A program made the position numbers and the translations under genes. From NCBI RefSeq assembly GCF_013368755.1, contig NC_049565.1, positions 620,001 through 684,000 of the forward strand: a stretch of 64,000 nucleotides of DNA. Direction: 5' to 3'. The notes under the pieces are model-generated. The model did no database searches. It was not told where the DNA came from and worked only from the letters and a program-made list of their open reading frames with translations. This stretch comes from Talaromyces rugulosus. Lineage: Eukaryota; Ascomycota; Eurotiomycetes; Eurotiales; Trichocomaceae. How positions within the stretch are numbered: the first letter of the stretch is position 1; every line of letters starts with the position of its first letter. Of this stretch, positions 34,186 to 44,513 are shown in pieces.

Positions 34186-35453
34186 TCAAGATTCCAAACA
34201 TGACTTAAGACACGATATCGATAAATCATCAAGGTTGTCACTGAAAAGAGACGAATTGGCTACAACCTCTACAATCTCCTGATCTTTCATAACAGATTTA
34301 CAATCTTGAATAACCCTTCCCAAAGTGTCGTAAATCGCATCATTAATATCCTCATTGCATATATCGGGGTAAGTTTCCTGCATCCTTAAAACCTCTAGAA
34401 TATGCCCGAGATGTGCGGTGGTCCAGAATTAGCCACCAACAGCAAGGCAATCGTCCGGGGTAAATACAGCATGAGGACATCCAGGAGGCATTATTCTAGC
34501 ACTGTTAGCAAAAACCATGTAAGAAGTGCCTCCACTTACAGAATATCACCCGCACAAAGCTCCACCTTGACCCAGCCATCTCGATTATGCTCTGGCGACT
34601 GAGAACCGGCCTCAGCCAGCCAGCGAAGAGTCCTCATGTGGAGGAATCGTGGGAAATACCAAATCTTTCGCCCTTCCAGGATCTCAATCCATGTGAGTTG
34701 ACCGGCATTGTCTATATGGATAGAGGAAACGGTGTTGCGTGAAGATAGCAGAAAAAATTCACTGGCCTTGTCCAACACCCAGGTTGATCCTATCTTTCCT
34801 GCATCATCTGATTTTCGGCGCGCAATTTTGACCCGGATATCATGATTGGAAATTTGTCCGAGACAGTACAAAGTGCCTGATTGATTCTCGAGATTAAGAA
34901 GGTTGAGTGGTTTTGAATTCCCGGTAGATGGAAAGGTTTGAAGAACTTCTTCGACGGTGGTGACGCGAGTCCTTAGAGAAGGATCTGTGATAGAATAATC
35001 ATAGACATGCAAATTTTTGTTTTCATTCTCTGAAAGCCACTGTAAAAAGCACTTGATATTCAGATCGTTTTGATGATGTTGTGATTTAGCTTGTCGATAT
35101 AGAATTGGTGTTTCGAACGGACGTCTTAGCACATCATCTAATTTCTCAAGGTCTCGGATCAAAATGATGTCGTTTGTTAAAGGATAGCCTGACAGATACT
35201 CAATAGTGTCAATCATACTCTTGCGGTTGCAATTCGCTGCTATTGTCTGCGGATAGCTTGATCGTTTGTCAAGCTCTTGCAAGAAATCATGTATTTCTTT
35301 GATGCTGGGTTCATTCCGTGATGGTATGTCAATATTGTACTCTCCCCATTGGAGAGTAATTCTCTGATTCAGATCTCTCCGACGACTTTTAGAAAGCCTG
35401 TTAGCTTCAAGAAGGTCTGGTTTCCTTTTTTCCGCCATTGAAGTTCCGCGCAT
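34186..35453 (-). pseudogene. JmjC-like (cupin oxygenase) protein with one in-frame TAA
   Basis: ATG 35453. Exon 1 ends at 34540; an unusually short 38-base intron (34539-34502) keeps the frame into exon 2, ending at 34186 (409 codons). The iron-binding HxD is in SSIHIDNAGQLTW. A basic WYFPRF strand follows, and the second His is in MPPGCPHAVFTPDDCLAVGG just after the intron. The next codon, expected to be Gln before FWTTAHLGHILEVL, is TAA (34429-34431), fitting CAA to TAA. The N-terminus is basic (MAEKRKPDLL...KSRRRDLNQR), suggesting a nuclear protein. Related proteins hydroxylate or demethylate proteins; the substrate here is unknown. Without the stop the gene looks complete. Confidence 0.78.
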
Positions 35454-36909
35454 GGAGAATAACGGATCGCTGCGTGATTATGTACCACAGCACCGTGGAC
35501 AGACGCTAGCACCGTGGACAGACACTAGCACTGTGGACAAATCAGACTCCGGTGACCCCGCAGTAATCCAACAGGTCTCTTGAATGGTAATGAATTTCCA
35601 CGTGAAGATGCATCCACCTATCAACAGGCTCGCATCTCTTAGCCCTTCCTTAGCATGTAGGATTTGAGTAGGGCCGAGGCTTTAATATAGACATGGTTAT
35701 TGGACGCACTCTTCCACAGGGTTTTGCCATGGCACTAGTAGCGGAAAGGTCCGCTATGACTCTATGAGTCATGCCTTCCGAGTCAATTTTGAGAAATGGG
35801 TTTCGATCTTCGCAGTTAACGACTAGTTAGCCCAGGCGTACTAGCAAAGCACGCAGTGGGGCCGAAGCGGTGTCACCGAGCAGACAGCAGGAGTACACAC
35901 TGCTCTTTGGAGGAAATCAAGAGGATCGGCAGAACAGGGCGTAGGATTACGGATTCGTACCCCGAGCCAGTCAATCATAGTCCACGGCTATGCGGGTACG
36001 CATGATAGCCTGCGCCTTGAAAATGAACTAATGTCTGTTAAGACGAGGACTTGGGAGCAAACAAGGTCGGGAGATTCGGAAGCGAGGAAGACGACGTGAT
36101 TAAGCGCGCCGGCGCAGGCATGGCTGGGATGCCACTGCTGTAGCAGGTGAGCGAGCGGAAGCAAAATCGGGGATGACAGCGGCGGCAGCGAGGATGAGAT
36201 CGAGATCAGCATCGTAGACGGCCCTGGTGTGGAGGACCAGCGAGATCGCGATGTACGCGGAATTTCATTTGTTTGCGTGATTTGCATTATTTGCCGCGTT
36301 TGCCGCGTTTGCCGCGTTTGCCGTGTTTAACATTACGTTCCTGTGGTGCGGCTCGGAGGGGAGCCACTGGTTGCTGTACCATTAGGCCTGCATGGCGATA
36401 TCACTGCTACTGACGGGATGAAGAATTCGGGTCCGGTAAAACATATGTCCGAACGTGATTTATGCGGCAAATAGCCCAGCCATCCCATTGGCCAATTTAA
36501 CAAGCTACGTTAACTTAAAAGGTATGCTTACTCTACGGAACTTAGCGCCTAGTGGCGGCGACTTGGCACCGAGACGACATATTACTATACTAATCTCTCA
36601 CTCCACGAATAGACTATTGCGAGGCAACTGCAATTCCTCAAGCTTAGTAACCCTTGGGTCCTGACAGCAGGTCCCTAAAACTTTGACAAACTTGACAAAA
36701 ATTTCACTGCCTGTAAACCAGGTGGGTCTGACAGACGGCGCTAGTTAAGGGCGGTGTAACTTGGGTACATAATGGCCGCTCGCATCCTCACCGTATTTGA
36801 TGCGAATATCACAACCTATGCTTGGAAAACCTCTGCCTAAGTGGGTGATCTATTATCTCCTTAACTTCACCTAACCTCTGTAATAGAATGCTAATATAAC
36901 CAGTTCTCT
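35454..36909. other. Gene-free stretch with two short tandem repeats
   Basis: An 18-19-base repeat (AGCACCGTGGACAGACGCT type) occurs three times at about 35488-35548, and a 9-base repeat (TTTGCCGCG) four times at about 36289-36328. No gene supported. The last part should be the promoter side of the 36910 frame. Confidence 0.5.
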
Positions 36910-37386
36910 ATGAGTGCAAAACATCCACTCCGCGTGCTTGCCATTGTGTCAGACAAGAGTCAGACATGGGAACAGTCGCCAGAGGAGATTATCCCGTTTA
37001 CTCTCCGGGTTATTGCCGAAAACAATCTCTGCGATGTAACTGAAATATCCGTATCCGACACAACCCTCTTAGCGATACAATATTATCGTACTCGCAAGAT
37101 GTTTATTTTCGATATTTTAAATGAACATTATGATGCCGCGAAAGGGCATCGACCAGAAGACAATGAACTTCCTGTTGTTGTGATCCACCTGAGTAATAGA
37201 AATATTGCTTCCCAGCCTCACCCTGAAGAATGCGCAAGAATCAACGAGACTGTCAGATATCTCCATGATGCAAATGGTTTTGGGTCCACCCCGCCTTTCG
37301 TTGAAGATCACACTTCGGGAACTCCACCCAACTACCCAAACCCACGAAGTCTAACTCGCAGTGTGCCCCCCCAGAAAGCGCTGTGA
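36910..37386 (+). CDS. Unrecognised 158-aa protein
   Basis: Open from ATG 36910 to TGA 37384-37386. It starts MSAKHPLRVLAIVSDKSQTW and contains an alternating hydrophobic pattern (LPVVVIHLSNRN) that suggests an alpha/beta fold. The last 35 residues are Pro/Ser/Thr-rich. A different frame after 37360 (RCDRAYHGGVGRLQDAQGVL) also looks protein-like, so the true 3' end may be spliced or frameshifted. No known domain. Confidence 0.5.
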   Translation: MSAKHPLRVLAIVSDKSQTWEQSPEEIIPFTLRVIAENNLCDVTEISVSDTTLLAIQYYRTRKMFIFDILNEHYDAAKGHRPEDNELPVVVIHLSNRNIASQPHPEECARINETVRYLHDANGFGSTPPFVEDHTSGTPPNYPNPRSLTRSVPPQKAL

Positions 37387-38269
37387 TCGAGCCTATCATG
37401 GTGGGGTAGGCAGGCTGCAGGATGCACAGGGGGTGTTGGTGATGTTTCGATGGGACGCAGGATCAAAAACTGTGTGGTGCGCTCCGCAGTCATGGGTTCG
37501 CAAAGTGGATATTATCGCGCCGCATTCTGGTTTAGAGCACATTTTGACATTCCAGTTGCACATCTCAAATGTAGTTAGTGCGATAGTAATGTTAACCCTT
37601 TGAAGGTATTTGAACTGACATTGAATGGTTGGAAAATTTAACGTTCGACTTCAACAAAGAAAGGTAGCTGATCAAGGAGTATGTCGATATATAGTCGGAT
37701 ATAAAACAGAAAAATGATATACGGTTGGCAAAAAGGGTTCTTTATATACATATTCGAAACCTGCAACCTGCAGTCATTTCGCACAATTGACCGAGGATCA
37801 TAGGATCCTTCTTCCAGCCGAATTATTTTCATACCAGCCCAACATCCGTGCGTTTTCCTACCTTGGTGTTTTTGTTTATGTCAAATGAGATAGTTAAAAG
37901 CCAATGGTGATTCAGGCAGGGAACCTTGTCACTTACAGCTATCTACTAGTGAGACCCTTTGATAGGACAAAATACTGCGACAACGCATGCAAGAATAGGC
38001 ATCAACTGATCAACGCACAGACGTCCTGTTCACTGTGACAATCAAACAGCAGCGCATGTGGTCAGCTAATTATAGCCTATAACTATGTAGCTGTGATAGC
38101 CTGTGCTGTTGTTCATACGAGCATTAAGCCTTTATTTTCCTATTCTACTTATAGATTTATTGTCTAACCAGGTAGAGTGGAAAATCAAGCGTAATTTTAC
38201 TATCATAGAGGTGCAATACAATAAGGCAGGTTCTGCAGTAGTACCTGAAGACTTCATTTCAAGATCCTC
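37387..38269. other. No recognisable gene
   Basis: Apart from the possible continuation of the previous gene up to about 37600, this is AT-rich DNA with broken frames. Confidence 0.45.
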
Positions 38270-38488
38270 CTAGGAGATTCTGTCAATTAATGTCTTCAAT
38301 ACCTTCTCCCATTCTCCATCTTTGAACTCATAAAAGCCCAATTCAATACATTCATGGCATGGCCAACTGCTTGTGGTTTCATCGTAGCTCACTATCTGGA
38401 TGGTGCCGCAGTAGTTGCAGTCATCGAGTTCGTAGATAGAGTAGGTGTCGCATGTGACGGCTGGGGCTGAGGCCGAGGCTATCCCCAA
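38270..38488 (-). pseudogene. Small cysteine-rich, secreted-type protein fragment
   Basis: The frame ends at 38270 and reads LLPLGIASASAPAVTCDTY, CNYCGTIQIVSYDE, SSWPCHECIELGFYEF. The segment before TCDTY resembles the end of a signal peptide (LPLGIASASA), and five Cys including CNYC and CHEC suggest a secreted or metal-binding mini-protein. No ATG is in frame: the first possible start is TTG, and a TGA lies about 15 codons upstream. So the signal peptide start is lost or on another exon. Confidence 0.4.
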
Positions 38489-39029
38489 GGGTAGGAGCTG
38501 CCTCGGGGCCGGGTGGGAGCCTCAGGCAGAAAGAGGCCTCAGGAAGGAAGGGCATCAACCCTAACCCGCGGTGCCAGATCTGGGAATAGCCTCACCCCGG
38601 GGCCATAAGGGGTCAAGCTGGTTACCTAAGCACACAAGGTAAAACCTTCCTGCAGGTCCTGGTAGTTAGATTCCTTTCCCATGCTTGTTGTTTTAGAGAA
38701 TCGCACCCCTAGATAGAAATCAACATCTTTGGAAAAGGCACGTCACAAGAATATTAAGATCGATTTTCTATTTTAGCCCTATTAAAACTATCTATTCTAT
38801 TCTATAGATTGTAGTACTAATAGAGAATGAGTATAATAATAATAATACACTAATTACGTATTATGCTAAGGAATACTAAGAATATACCACTGAATACAAA
38901 AATAATTATTATATATTATGCGAGTCCATGGATCCTGGCACCTCATATTGGCTTGAGTATAGATTGTGGTGGAAATTCTTACCTCGGTACATATATTCCT
39001 CACTGAATGACTGAGACCAAGGCGCAAGC
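38489..39029. other. No recognisable gene
   Basis: A GC-rich block (38490-38680) with GGCCTCAGG-type repeats is followed by very AT-rich DNA. Confidence 0.4.
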
Positions 39030-39145
39030 CAAACCCTAATAGCTGACACAAAAATGAACATATGCTGACGGCAGATATTTCTGGCTAATGCTGTAAACCA
39101 TATACAAATAGAGGGCGCTGTAAAGCAATTGTAAAAATCAATATC
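39030..39145 (-). repeat. Dispersed repeat copy (AATTGCTTTACAGC family)
   Basis: Read on the minus strand it contains CAATTGCTTTACAGCGC, then GCCGTCAGCATATGTTCATT and TTTGTGTCAGCTATT, the same blocks as at 39695-39985 and 45525-45735. Confidence 0.55.
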
Positions 39146-39694
39146 CTGATGCGTGTATATAAATAGTCCAACCAACCCTCATAAAAGTAAAATCGATTAC
39201 ATACCTCAACAGTATCAAATGTTGGAGCGGGCGAGCTAGCGCTTTTCTGCTAAAGTCGATCGCGAGTCCTTGGACAAGACCGTTCTTGGAACCTATTCCT
39301 CGGAAAGAGCATTCTTTGGAAGTCATTATAGGCAAAGAGAGACGGTTTGGACCAAAAAAGCTTCTTTGAGCCTTACTTTGTACTTCTAAATATAGGCACT
39401 TTAAGTTTCTTATGATTGGACAGGGAAGATGCTAATTATAAACTCCACTAAACGGACCAATCATCCAATGTGGCTGACTCTAATTTACGCATGAGGTTGA
39501 TATCGCGTTAGAATGTTCTAGAACATGGCATTAACTACACATCCACCAGTCAGGCAATGTGAGAAGATTTTCGACGGGATAGATCTAGCCAACGATGGTT
39601 TTGAGGGCCACATCAGTTTATAAGTTAAATGTTACGTAACTCTATGGAATGGTCAACCGATATTATTTTCGTACGTTGTTTTACCCATCTATTT

Positions 39695-39985
39695 TATAAT
39701 TGCATTACAGTATCCTTCAATTTTGTACGTTGCTTGCCGTTAGCATGCATATTTGTGTCAGCTATTTCATAATCTATTTTTACAATTGCTTTACAGCACT
39801 ATCTATTTTATATAGGTTACTATATTACCCAGAACTATCTACTGTCAGCATATGTTCATTTTTATGTCAGCTATTTCATGATCTACCCTTATAATTGCTT
39901 TGTAGCATTATCTTATGGACCCCTACTGTTTGCCGTCAGCATGCATGCTTAATAACGTCATCTTGGTTTACTAGCGAGCACAAAA
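39695..39985 (+). repeat. Dispersed repeat, about three units of ~105 bases
   Basis: Each unit contains TTTGTGTCAGCTATTTCAT, ATCTATTTTTACAATTGCTT, TACAGCA and (T)GCCGTCAGCATGCAT, diverged between units. The last unit and its flank (AATAACGTCATCTTGG, CTAGCGAGCA) match 45660-45730. No coding capacity. It is probably the terminal or subterminal part of an unidentified element. Confidence 0.6.
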
Positions 39986-40047
39986 TTGGGCTGATGATCC
40001 TGGGAGGTAAAACCATGACTAGCAAATGTTCTGAAGCAAACCTAATA

Positions 40048-40268
40048 CAGACAGATTCGAAATTGGCTTCACCTTATTTACACACTCTCTGTTGAATTTT
40101 ACCAGTGTGATATTGGTTAATTAGTAGTTAGTTATATGTTTATGGTAGTGATATGCTAGTTATATACTAACTCTATATTTACTAGCGCAAGGCAACAACA
40201 TCTCCACAGTGGGGCAGAATTTAACAGAGAGTGTGTAAACATAGTGAAGCCAATTTTGAATTTGCCTG
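40048..40268. mobile_element. MITE of the CAGRCARATTC family (221 bp)
   Basis: The left end CAGACAGATTCGAAATTGGC, then TTCACCTTATTTACACACTC and TCTGTTGAATTTTACC, is mirrored on the right by (minus strand) CAGGCAAATTCAAAATTGGC, TTCACTATGTTTACACACTC and TCTGTTAAATTCTGCC. The inverted repeats are about 60 bases long and TA flanks both ends (40046-40047 and 40269-40270). With ~100 internal non-coding bases, this is a clear miniature element mobilised by a Tc1/mariner-type transposase. Confidence 0.88.
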
Positions 40269-40649
40269 TACAATGTAGTTGTACAGTTGTAGATGCTAAA
40301 TATTACAGTCATTCTCGAAATCGGTTTGACTGACAATCATATGACAGTTTTCTTTTAGCCCCACTGCCAAGGGATTGGTCTACGTTAATTGATGAGTCAC
40401 TCGTTTCGAGTGAGGGCTGCTGTAAGTTACCTGTGGTATTAAACAGGTAATATACAGTATTGTATCAATATTACATACGCATATTTTCATTTTTTATACA
40501 TAGGCCTTAAGAAACAATTGGTGCAGATATACGGAGTACGTTTAGTACTATACTTTCAAACTAGACTCCACCCTTGGTGCACGTGAATGTCATCACATCA
40601 TTTAGCTAGCTCTCATTGAGTTGCCTTAGGCTCTTGCGTTGTCGTCGCC
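40269..40649. other. No recognisable gene
   Basis: Short non-coding stretch between the MITE and the ferric reductase relic. Confidence 0.5.
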
Positions 40650-40940
40650 TCATACGGGGATACTGTAGTAACGGGTAGAGGGTTTGTCCGAGGGCAGGTG
40701 TCGCCAGACCGCGAAAAGAGCGGCCAGGGCAAGGGCTTTGTGAGAACGGAGGAAGAGTTCGTATGAGAGCCGGCGGAAGGGGGGCAACAGGAGGACGAGG
40801 AGGAGGCAGAGCAGCGATGAAGCCTGTTGACGATTAGCTACCGAATGAAATACGGCCAGTGCAGTGGACAGGACGTACAATGGCGGCAAAAAATCAAATA
40901 TGCTTGCCTTGGGAAATACGTCAGGTCGGGTTTCCTTCAT
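40650..40940 (-). pseudogene. Ferric reductase relic, transmembrane half
   Basis: The translation YVLSTALAVFHSVANRQQAS, LLCLLLVLLLPPFRRLSYEL and FLRSHKALALAALFAVWRHL fits the last part of the ferric reductase-like transmembrane domain (two membrane segments, a haem-ligand-type His in RSHKALA, and WRHLPSDKP before the next helix). Such proteins reduce ferric iron or act as NADPH-oxidase-like enzymes at the plasma membrane. The part that should follow, the FAD-binding half, is on the opposite strand at 41239-41690. N-terminal helices and the first haem ligands are absent. Confidence 0.7.
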
Positions 40941-41238
40941 AGGATTTCGGGTATAGTGTTGATTTCGGTATAGTGAGTCTTGATTAATTTAAGTTTTCTC
41001 TCTTCCTCTATTTTCTAATCTCTTTGCAAAAGGAGGGCCTGGGAGAGGCAGATAATCTATTTAGACTTATTTTTTTTCTCGAACATGCTACAGTACATGC
41101 TTCCTATACAGTGGCAAATCCGAAGGGTCTAGTCACCACGGGTCTATCCTAAGTTAAGCATATTTTAAACTATTTGTCACATAGCATATGAAACCGTAAA
41201 GGAAAACAGGCAGCTAATTATTATAATTAATCCACAGT

Positions 41239-41690
41239 ATTTGGCCCTCCTCAAGTCGTTCTATACTCTACATCTGCATAGCCATTCCCGCAGGTACGTC
41301 TCTGATACAATGCGCGGTCATCATCATCCGAAACAGGGTCTTCCGACACCACCTCGCGCGGGCGACCATCATCCACGACGAGGGCGCCGTCAAGATGCAG
41401 CTTCACCTTACACGGCCGTTGAAGGTTGAGGCGGGCCGATATATAAACCTGTGGATTCCGTCCGTCAGCTTCTGGTCCTTCCTCCAGACCCACCCGTTCA
41501 CGGTTGTCTCGTGGGCTCCCACGGCACAAGACACGCTCGACCTGTTGATCGAGCCGCGGAGGGGCCTTACCCGCGAGCTGCTGGACCACGCAAAGCGGGG
41601 CTATAACCCTATACCGGCCTCTTCCTGTTGGGCCAGTACCCGGCTCCGTCCTTTGAGGACCTATGGATGGTGCAGCTATCAGTGTAGCAA
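41239..41690 (+). pseudogene. Ferric reductase relic, FAD-binding half (inverted relative to the other half)
   Basis: One frame from about 41245 reads ILYICIAIPAGTSLIQCAVI, then ARATIIHDEGAVKMQLHLTR, PLKVEAGRYINLWIPSVSFW and THPFTVVSWAPTAQD. These are the strands and HPFT(V/I) FAD-binding motif of fungal ferric reductases. After HAKRG near 41600 a frameshift is needed to continue TGLFLLGQYPAPSFEDLWM, and homology is cut at about 41690 where the gag relic begins. The NAD-binding part is gone. The start of this half overlaps in content with the end of the minus-strand half (WRHLPS-type sequence), marking the inversion point. Confidence 0.75.
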
Positions 41691-43241
41691 AAGCTCCATG
41701 CTAGTTCCGCGTGTCGAGGGTGATCAATCTTCGCCACATTCTCATTGTCTCGGAGGCGCTCTATTTCGTCTTTTATGATCTTGGCCGCGGCTCGAGATCG
41801 TATAAGTTCTCCGCTAATCACAGGAATCAAGAGCTGATTCAGCCTTGCTTTGTCTTGGTATTGTTGGCTCCTCACCATTCCTTCGTCCCGGAATTCCCTG
41901 ACCAAATCGGTTTCTTTGGCCTGTTCCTCGACGATGTTCTTGATGTTCAGTATTTCGTATCGGTAGTCCGACATGACTTCCAATTTGTCCTGAAGGAATC
42001 CTAGTTTGACAATAGATTCCATTGGTTCCTGGTGAATGTATTTCTGTTGGAGTTCCAAGAACTTCCTTGTTTGCTTATCCTGTGATTCCATGAAGTATTC
42101 GAATGCTGTTGCCTGCCCTGCCAGTATTTGGGCGGCTCTGTGTCCTTCTTCGGAAATCGTGGAGTCGCTTTCCTCGGTGCCTATCGAGGCGTCGTCCGGG
42201 TTCGTCTCCTCCGTTTCCGCGATGGTCATGGTGTCCAAATCTTGAGTGACTACCACGAATTCTTCTGCTTCTGCGGTTCCCCAGCCTGTGGCGTTGACCT
42301 GCATTGGTCCCGTATAGTCGCGTCTATACGTGGCGTTTAGCTGTCCTTTGTGTCCGTTGCCACGGCCTCGCGTTGCTCCTTGCCTGCAATTGCGAGCCAT
42401 ATGACCTGGTCTCCCACAGTTGAAGCATTTCCTGTCTCTTATGAGTTCCTGTTTATTGTCCAGGGGCTTTCATTTTGCGTCGGAATGTCCCGTGGCATCA
42501 ATTTCCATGGGGTCTCCTCGGTCTCGGTGGTTGTTGCGCCAAGTCCGCTGTCTTCCTTCTCCCATGCGTTTATAGTCGGGGTCGTACTTCCCTTTCCTTT
42601 CCATGCTGCGTTTGTACCATGCGTTGTCGATCTCACATACAGCAGCTATAAGCTCCTCCAGGGTGCTGGTGCTGTGGCCGGTGCGGAGGAGTTCGTCTTT
42701 TACGAAGTCCTTGAGTCCTTTACGATACTGGTATCGCAAAGCCTCGTCCCCCCACTCCGTCCTGGTGGAATAACGTTGAAAGTCTCTGGTGTATGATGTG
42801 GCCGACCCTTTCTGTCAGAGAGACTCTATAGCCCTTTCTGCTTTCTTCCTTTCATCCATGACTTCGAAGTTCACCTTGATTTCTTCTACAAAACCTGTTC
42901 TAGGTTTTGAAGATCTTGATGGTGGTATCCTCTATCTTACTTTCCTTGATGGTCCCCTTCGAATCTGTATTCTTTAAGTAGTCCTTAAGGAACCCCTTGA
43001 TCTAGTTCATTGTCTTTCCTTTAAACAGCGTAACTGCCCAAAGTACTTGTTCGGTTTCGGACTGAAAGCGAACTCTATTGAACTTGACATACAGCCTAAG
43101 CTGCAAGAGAAATCTTTAAAGCTTATTGCGTTCTCTAGTAAAGAGTTTAATGGTTTTATACTTGATATTCTTATCAATCTCTCTAACAAGAGCGGTCAAC
43201 GTATGGGTCATGGTGGATACAGAATCTCCTTTAACAGACAT
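41691..43241 (-). mobile_element. Ty3/gypsy gag pseudogene, RIP-like stops
   Basis: From ATG 43241 a single frame reads MSVKGDSVSTMTHTLTALVR, LQLRLYVKFNRVRFQSETEQ, VLWAVTLFKGKTMN, RDFQRYSTRTEWGDEALRYQ, YRKGLKDFVKDELLRTG and the zinc knuckle CFNCGRPGHMARNC, then an acidic and a coiled-coil region down to about 41700. Five in-frame stops occur: after RERNKL, after KTMN (TAG, where Trp is usual), after IKIFKT (TAG), after AIESL (TGA) and after GHSDAK (TGA). All are explained by C:G to T:A changes. No pol follows: the element is cut by the ferric reductase relic. Confidence 0.88.
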
Positions 43242-43580
43242 GTTTCTTAATTAATATATGCGCCGGTACCTTGTGGTATGGTGCTAAAAGTGTAATAAAA
43301 GCTCACACCTGGTGTTGGGTAAGTTGTTGAGTTGATTGGGTAAGGCAGGGACGCTGTTACTGATTAAGAAGTAAACTAAGTAATCACTCTTTAGTTATAA
43401 AAGTAGGTTAAGATACTGTATTTAAGTTTAGCACGAAGCTCTATCTAAAGGAAATAACTACAGACTTATATAGACCTCCATGCATCCTGGATCATAAAGA
43501 TCACCCATGATCCCCATGATCTCCGCCCGGGTTCTCTGTGTGAACCCCACTATTCACTGAGCCTCAGGCTATGGGCTGTT
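43242..43580 (-). promoter_or_regulatory. Probable LTR and leader of the 43.2-kb gag relic
   Basis: On the minus strand a TCTATATAAGTCTGTAG block (near 43465) lies about 220 bases before the gag start, at the position expected for an LTR promoter. LTR borders could not be fixed and no second copy is in the window. Confidence 0.35.
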
Positions 43581-43599
43581 ATGTGTTTGTAACACCCTA

Positions 43600-43932
43600 C
43601 TATAACCGCTCGCGCACCCTATAAGATTGCCATGGCGCCTCCGGTGCGCTGGACCAACACCCTGAGATAATAGAAGATTCGAATTCCAAACAATCGGGTG
43701 TCCCAAACATGTCAACTGTAAAGCCTTCGGTATAGATATCAACAGAATTGAAAGTGTGTACACTGTAAATATTGGTGCAATCATATGGTATCACGTCTCC
43801 GAAGCCAGCTGATGATCCAGTGCTGCAATCTCCACTTTCGTAGAGGCCTACAGTCCAGGTTCCAGCGTAAGCTGCAGGCAGAATGCTTAGAACAGCCAGT
43901 AGCTTAGAAGATGTAATCATATTCATATTCAT
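43600..43932 (-). CDS. Small secreted cysteine-containing protein (110 aa)
   Basis: ATG at 43932. The N-terminus MNMNMITSSKLLAVLSILPA, AYAG is a classic signal peptide with probable cleavage after AYA (residue 23). The mature part has five Cys (GDCSTGS, YDCTN, PDCLEF, GCWS among them) and aromatic residues, typical of small secreted proteins of moulds (effector- or antifungal-like); no family is recognised. The final residues (WQSYRVRERL) look unlike the rest, so the true end might be on a missed exon. Confidence 0.65.
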   Translation of the reverse strand: MNMNMITSSKLLAVLSILPAAYAGTWTVGLYESGDCSTGSSAGFGDVIPYDCTNIYSVHTFNSVDIYTEGFTVDMFGTPDCLEFESSIISGCWSSAPEAPWQSYRVRERL

Positions 43933-44513
43933 TTCGAGGAGAATCTGGTCGAGAGAGCAGGTATAGGCGAGATAATGTGTGTAGAGTATATGTGTTTTGC
44001 GAAAGCAGGCAGGAAGATTTTGATGCTTATGATTGTAATGTTATAATTGTAATTATTAAAGTCAAATAGTAGTAGAGTCAAGAGTACTTATAGCTTTTAT
44101 GCCTCGCAGTGACGCGGCCAGCTTCGCGGTGGAAGAACATGTCTTGGAGTCCGAAGTCCGAAGGATCGGCTCAGCCTCCCCGAAGGCCGAGTCCGAATCA
44201 CAGAGTTGTCGTGCGGGCCATGTCGAGTGGGGCCGATATCAACAGAGAAATAGGTAGGGAAACAACATTAGACTAGAATAATCAGCACGGATTGGTAAGA
44301 AATGCATTAGTTGGCGTATGGTGATTTGAAATGGATGATAATTGTATCAAGTTACTGTCACAAGAATCGTGGACTAGCGGAAACGAGGCCGATTATGACC
44401 ACCCTCGGCAATCAAAGAGTACCAGAGAGTCACCACTGCGAGTGACGGCAGCAAGGACGAACGCTTTACAGCGGAATCTATTATTAGATAATGCCTTGAA
44501 GCGGTTGACAGGA
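43933..44513. other. No recognisable gene
   Basis: It holds the promoter side of the small secreted protein. A plus-strand frame starting at 44331 (MDDNCIKLLSQESWTSG) runs into the LTR at 44514 and is not convincing. Confidence 0.45.
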
